From: Chlamydia trachomatis
GTDB lineage: Bacteria > Chlamydiota > Chlamydiia > Chlamydiales > JAAKFR01
Length of the DNA: 7,967 bases
Direction: 5' to 3'
NCBI GenBank assembly: GCA_945861315.1
Contig: CAMAUB010000056.1
Coordinates: 1 to 7,967 of the forward strand
This document shows positions 7,133 to 7,967 of the stretch, one piece after another. The number at the start of each line of letters is the position of its first letter. Position 1 is the stretch's first letter. The position numbers and the translations under genes are program-made. The notes below the pieces were generated by a model. That model was not told the origin of the DNA, did no database searches, and saw nothing but the letters and a program-made list of their open reading frames with translations.

Positions 7133-7668
7133 AGCTCTTCTCTTGAAAATTGTTTCATCACGTGCACCATCTCAATTGCAGCAAGCGCTCCACTATACCC
7201 ATTGTTTCCTGTATAGGAACTCTTATTGCATTTAACATCAAAAGCATCACACATATCAATTGGATGCTCCATGATTTTTGAACGCGCCTCAGCTTGAGCT
7301 ACATTTTCAGTTGTTAAAACAGAGAAAATTATGGGCACACCCGTACTCAAAGAGGCTTGTAAGATACCTGATGCCGTTTGAGTCGCCACATGATCAAAGT
7401 GAGCCGTATCCCCCCGAATAATCGCACCAAGACAAATCACCGCATCGTACTGCCCCAACTCAGCCAGTTTTTTTGCAACAAGCGGTAATTCAAATGAGCC
7501 AGGGACCCAAACTAACTTCCACTCTTCAACTCCATGCCTCTTCAAACACTTGATTGCACCATCAACTAGACGCTCTACAATCGGTCCATTAAACCGAGCT
7601 GCAACAAGAGCAAAACGCATCCCGCTTGCATCAAAAGTTTCTTCAACTAACTGTGATGTTAAACTCAT
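7114..7668 (-). CDS. ribH: 6,7-dimethyl-8-ribityllumazine synthase (riboflavin synthase beta chain)
   Basis: RibH condenses 5-amino-6-ribitylaminouracil with 3,4-dihydroxy-2-butanone 4-phosphate to give lumazine, the penultimate step to riboflavin; family members form pentamers or 60-mers in the cytosol. Family motifs are visible: RFN (25-27, aromatic F26 stacking on the substrate), VPGSFELP (55-62), [14 protein letters not shown] (80-93, with the catalytic histidine H90) and [14 protein letters not shown] (154-167). At 184 residues it is longer than the usual ~155. Besides a 20-residue N-terminal lead and a short tail, about 20 extra residues (roughly 131-152, cysteine-containing) lie between the phosphate-contacting arginine region (EARS, 127-130) and the GNNG loop. 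The ATG at 7668 lies within the end of ribBA, a 26-bp overlap suggesting coupled translation of two successive pathway genes. The 3' end overlaps smc by 19 bp. Confidence 0.95.
   Translation of the reverse strand: MSLTSQLVEETFDASGMRFALVAARFNGPIVERLVDGAIKCLKRHGVEEWKLVWVPGSFELPLVAKKLAELGQYDAVICLGAIIRGDTAHFDHVATQTASGILQASLSTGVPIIFSVLTTENVAQAEARSKIMEHPIDMCDAFDVKCNKSSYTGNNGYSGALAAIEMVHVMKQFSREELCDLKG
7135..7144 (-). promoter_or_regulatory. Purine-rich ribosome binding site of smc (TTG start)
   Basis: AAGAGAAGAG on the minus strand lies just before the TTG at 7132, inside the last ribH codons. It supports the TTG as the true smc start, since no ATG in frame would preserve the conserved N-terminus. 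Confidence 0.5.
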
Positions 7669-7967
7669 GCCCCAACTTCAACTGTTTAGCTTGTAAATAC
7701 TTTAAATTCTCTTTTGTTACCTTAGGGGGAAGAGGCACACGCTCAACAACACTTAAGCCATACCCATCAAGTCCACCATATTTCGCTGGATTATTTGTCA
7801 AAAGACGAATCGTTGTCAGCCCAAGATCAGCCAAAATTTGTGCTCCAATACCATACTCTCGAGAATCAATTGGAAGGCCAAGTTCCTCATTTGCTTCAAC
7901 CGTATCAAAGCCCTCGTCCTGCAATGTATAGGCACGCAATTTATGACCAAGACCAATACCACGCCCC
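7643..7967 (-). CDS. ribBA: GTP cyclohydrolase II domain of RibBA, C-terminal part (5' end outside window)
   Basis: This is the last 107 codons of a GTP cyclohydrolase II domain, which opens the imidazole ring of GTP in the first step of riboflavin synthesis. The visible part begins [16 protein letters not shown] and continues with [43 protein letters not shown] and [12 protein letters not shown], all strong family signatures. The zinc-binding cysteines and any N-terminal dihydroxybutanone-phosphate synthase (RibB) domain lie beyond the window. The fused ribBA name is therefore inferred from the usual bacterial arrangement; a stand-alone ribA is possible. The tail [17 protein letters not shown] is the common GCHII terminus, so the stop at 7643 is natural. 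It overlaps ribH by 26 bp. Confidence 0.93.
   Translation of the reverse strand, partial: GRGIGLGHKLRAYTLQDEGFDTVEANEELGLPIDSREYGIGAQILADLGLTTIRLLTNNPAKYGGLDGYGLSVVERVPLPPKVTKENLKYLQAKQLKLGHEFNITVS

Noticed and set aside
6885..7235. Plus-strand open frame of 116 codons opposite the smc/ribH junction
   Set aside because: It is antisense to highly conserved Walker A coding sequence, with no motif or convincing start signal.
7643..7939. A small complete gene starting at 7939
   Set aside because: The apparent start is an internal TTG leucine codon. The frame runs to the window edge with GTP cyclohydrolase II motifs (GRGIGL) upstream of it.

Overview
The window is an almost fully coding stretch of a bacterial chromosome with every gene on the minus strand. 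Read in the direction of transcription (right to left) the order is ribBA (3' part only), ribH, smc, ald and a gene for a large Hsp70-family ATPase. Junctions are tight: ribBA/ribH overlap by 26 bp, ribH/smc by 19 bp, smc/ald by 29 bp, and ald and the Hsp70 gene are 13 bp apart. This is the layout of one transcription unit. No promoter is visible, so it must lie upstream, beyond the right edge.

The gene content and moderately AT-rich composition suggest an environmental (amoeba-associated type) member of the Chlamydiota. The ribBA-ribH adjacency matches what I recall of chlamydial genomes, and large Hsp70-like proteins without a normal substrate-binding domain occur in the Planctomycetes/Chlamydiae group. 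This assignment is inference; no rRNA or other decisive marker is present.

Functions are mixed. ribBA and ribH make the riboflavin precursors. smc organises the chromosome. ald interconverts alanine and pyruvate. The last gene encodes a chaperone-like ATPase of unknown client. Apart from riboflavin synthesis there is no obvious shared pathway, so the cluster looks like a co-transcribed set of housekeeping genes.

The striking part is a pair of long fold-back DNA elements that belong to one family. One (1-134) lies at and overlaps the 3' end of the Hsp70 gene, including its stop codon. The other (2148-2311) lies inside the same gene and is translated in frame as about 55 extra residues, in the linker just before the second phosphate-binding motif of the ATPase domain. 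The two share an about 100-bp core with an identical 14-base apex, in opposite orientations, but each carries its own unrelated outermost stem sequence. This resembles the principle of the Rickettsia palindromic elements (selfish palindromes tolerated inside open reading frames). I do not recognise this family and consider it the best candidate here for an undescribed element.
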